From: Umbilicaria muhlenbergii
Lineage: Eukaryota; Ascomycota; Lecanoromycetes; Umbilicariales; Umbilicariaceae
Direction: 5' to 3'
Length of the DNA stretch: 64,000 nucleotides
Assembly: GCA_000611775.1 (NCBI GenBank)
Contig: KK106981.1
Coordinates: 3,146,474-3,210,473 of the forward strand
This document shows, one piece after another, positions 62,954 through 64,000 of the stretch. The translations under genes and the position numbers were made by a program. Below the pieces are notes generated by a model that was not told the origin of the DNA, searched no databases, and saw nothing but the letters and a program-made list of their open reading frames with translations. Numbering within the stretch: the stretch's first letter is position 1; each line of letters opens with the position of its first letter.

Positions 62954-64000
62954 ATGGCCACGAGCAAGAAGCAGCAGCTACCAAAGCTGCATATGCCTCA
63001 ACTATCACTTGATTTCTCCGCCTTTTCTCTGTTTTCCTCGTCGAGTCGCGGATCTCCGAGATCATCCACATCGACCGACGAGAGGCATACGACGGTCGGG
63101 ACGGAGCGGTTGCCCACATTCACCGCCAAATCTCAGGTACCCGCAAGCCCCGCCATATCTCCATCTCCATCGTCGGAATACTTCCCTCGCCACTTGGAGA
63201 AGCCCGCCACGACCTACGGACCACAACATCCCGTCAAGTCCTCGCGACCTCGTCCCCTTCTAAGGGTAACCACATCTCCTCAAGTCCAACCCCTACTCTC
63301 TCCCGGCAGCAGGCCTCTGGTTCCGTCCCCATCCTATACGCCTCCTCATTCGGCTCCTCTTCCTAGTGAGCAGCGGTTGGGATTGCCATCCACGGGACGA
63401 CCACCACTACGCACTTCGACAAGTTACACGCCTCCACAATCAGCTTCCCTATACGGTGAACACCGCCTCCGACCCCAAAGATCCAACCTCAACCTCTCCT
63501 CACTCCCCACCCCTCCTCTCTCAGCGTCTTCCGCCCCGCAAACCTCACCCCTAACCCACCGCTTCGACTCCGACTCCGCCTCTAGCTCCACAACCTCCCA
63601 CCCCTCCACCCGCTCCTCAACCGCCACCACCCTCTCCATTTCAAGCAACCCCCCCCTCGACCCCCTACCCGAAAACGGATCCCCCGTCCCCGTCCTCTGG
63701 ACCCTCGACCACGCCAACAGCACATTCGCCCCCGGCTACCGCCTCCTCGTCGCCAAACTCGGCTTCATCCTCTACGACGCCCACTTCGACCGCCCGCAGT
63801 TCGGTCTCTTCCGCGCGGGGGAGAATCCCGATTTCGGCCGCAATCCGGAGGTGCTTGCTGTCCTCCTTGAACCCAGGGACCTTGATCGGTGGCGCGAGGT
63901 CGATCGATCCGTCCAGCGCCTCTGCAGCGCGTATTTTCAAGGGGCGGCGGGCGTGCCGCCTGTGAGGTTTTGGCGGAAGAGGGAGGGGGTGGAGGGGGCG
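62954..64000 (+). CDS. Ser/Pro-rich protein, C-terminal part missing
   Basis: Not recognised. ATG 62954 (MATSKKQQLPKLHMPQLSLD) opens a frame that runs to the right edge without a stop or a needed intron. The first 240 residues are Ser/Pro/Thr-rich and probably disordered. A folded-looking part follows: VPVLWTLDHANSTFAPGYRL, LVAKLGFILYDAHFDRPQFG, LFRAGENPDFGRNPEVLAVL and WREVDRSVQRLCSAYFQGAA. Third codon positions become very C-rich after 63480, as expected for a coding strand. At least 349 residues are present. Confidence 0.75.
   Translation, partial: MATSKKQQLPKLHMPQLSLDFSAFSLFSSSSRGSPRSSTSTDERHTTVGTERLPTFTAKSQVPASPAISPSPSSEYFPRHLEKPATTYGPQHPVKSSRPRPLLRVTTSPQVQPLLSPGSRPLVPSPSYTPPHSAPLPSEQRLGLPSTGRPPLRTSTSYTPPQSASLYGEHRLRPQRSNLNLSSLPTPPLSASSAPQTSPLTHRFDSDSASSSTTSHPSTRSSTATTLSISSNPPLDPLPENGSPVPVLWTLDHANSTFAPGYRLLVAKLGFILYDAHFDRPQFGLFRAGENPDFGRNPEVLAVLLEPRDLDRWREVDRSVQRLCSAYFQGAAGVPPVRFWRKREGVEGA

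Overview
This window is nuclear DNA of a filamentous ascomycete (Pezizomycotina). The genes are broken by many short introns of about 45-120 nt with GT-AG ends and CTAAY-like branch sites. Several proteins are fungal types: PHO81/NUC-2, Rrn6, a Zn2Cys6 regulator, a GPI-anchored Ser/Thr-rich protein and LaeA-like methyltransferases. Class and species cannot be fixed from the sequence alone. There is one 25-N gap (17064-17088). All gene models were spliced by eye from reading frame, splice sites and family conservation.

Left part (1-35 kb) is mostly housekeeping. It holds the phosphate-sensing regulator PHO81 (cut by the left edge), a mucin-like membrane protein and mitochondrial ribosomal protein uL3m. 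These are followed by the cytochrome oxidase assembly factor Coa1, a small membrane protein, a LYR-motif protein (DUF1763), a 1005-residue DUF2293 protein, an unrecognised Cys-rich protein, a mitochondrial carrier and a CCDC25/Jlp2 homologue. Further right come a single-pass membrane protein, a small CGH-type Cys-rich protein, a GPI-anchored protein, exportin-1 (CRM1), a PIRH2-type CHY/RING ubiquitin ligase and a coiled-coil protein. Four products between 5.6 and 16.1 kb (uL3m, Coa1, the LYR protein, the carrier) are probably mitochondrial.

Middle-right part (about 36.1-57.7 kb) looks like a specialised-metabolism gene cluster without a polyketide synthase or peptide synthetase. It contains a DHA2-type MFS exporter, a LaeA-like methyltransferase, an intronless 493-residue protein I cannot assign, a 2-oxoglutarate/Fe(II) oxygenase, an AMP-forming acyl/aryl ligase, a class-II DAHP synthase, a C2H2+Zn2Cys6 transcription factor and a second, GC-rich, intronless MFS transporter. 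The simplest reading is that the DAHP synthase feeds extra carbon into the shikimate route, the ligase activates an aromatic or related acid, the oxygenase and methyltransferase tailor it, and the MFS proteins export it. CCGGAG/CTCCGG sites recur in the shared promoters. This is the best candidate here for an undescribed system.

Right end (58-64 kb) returns to housekeeping: kinetochore protein Spc25 and RNA polymerase I factor Rrn6, divergently arranged, then a Ser/Pro-rich protein cut by the right edge. Two small inverted-repeat elements were found, at 23662-24105 (TA target duplication) and 42517-43342 (TAT target duplication, with two strong hairpins inside).
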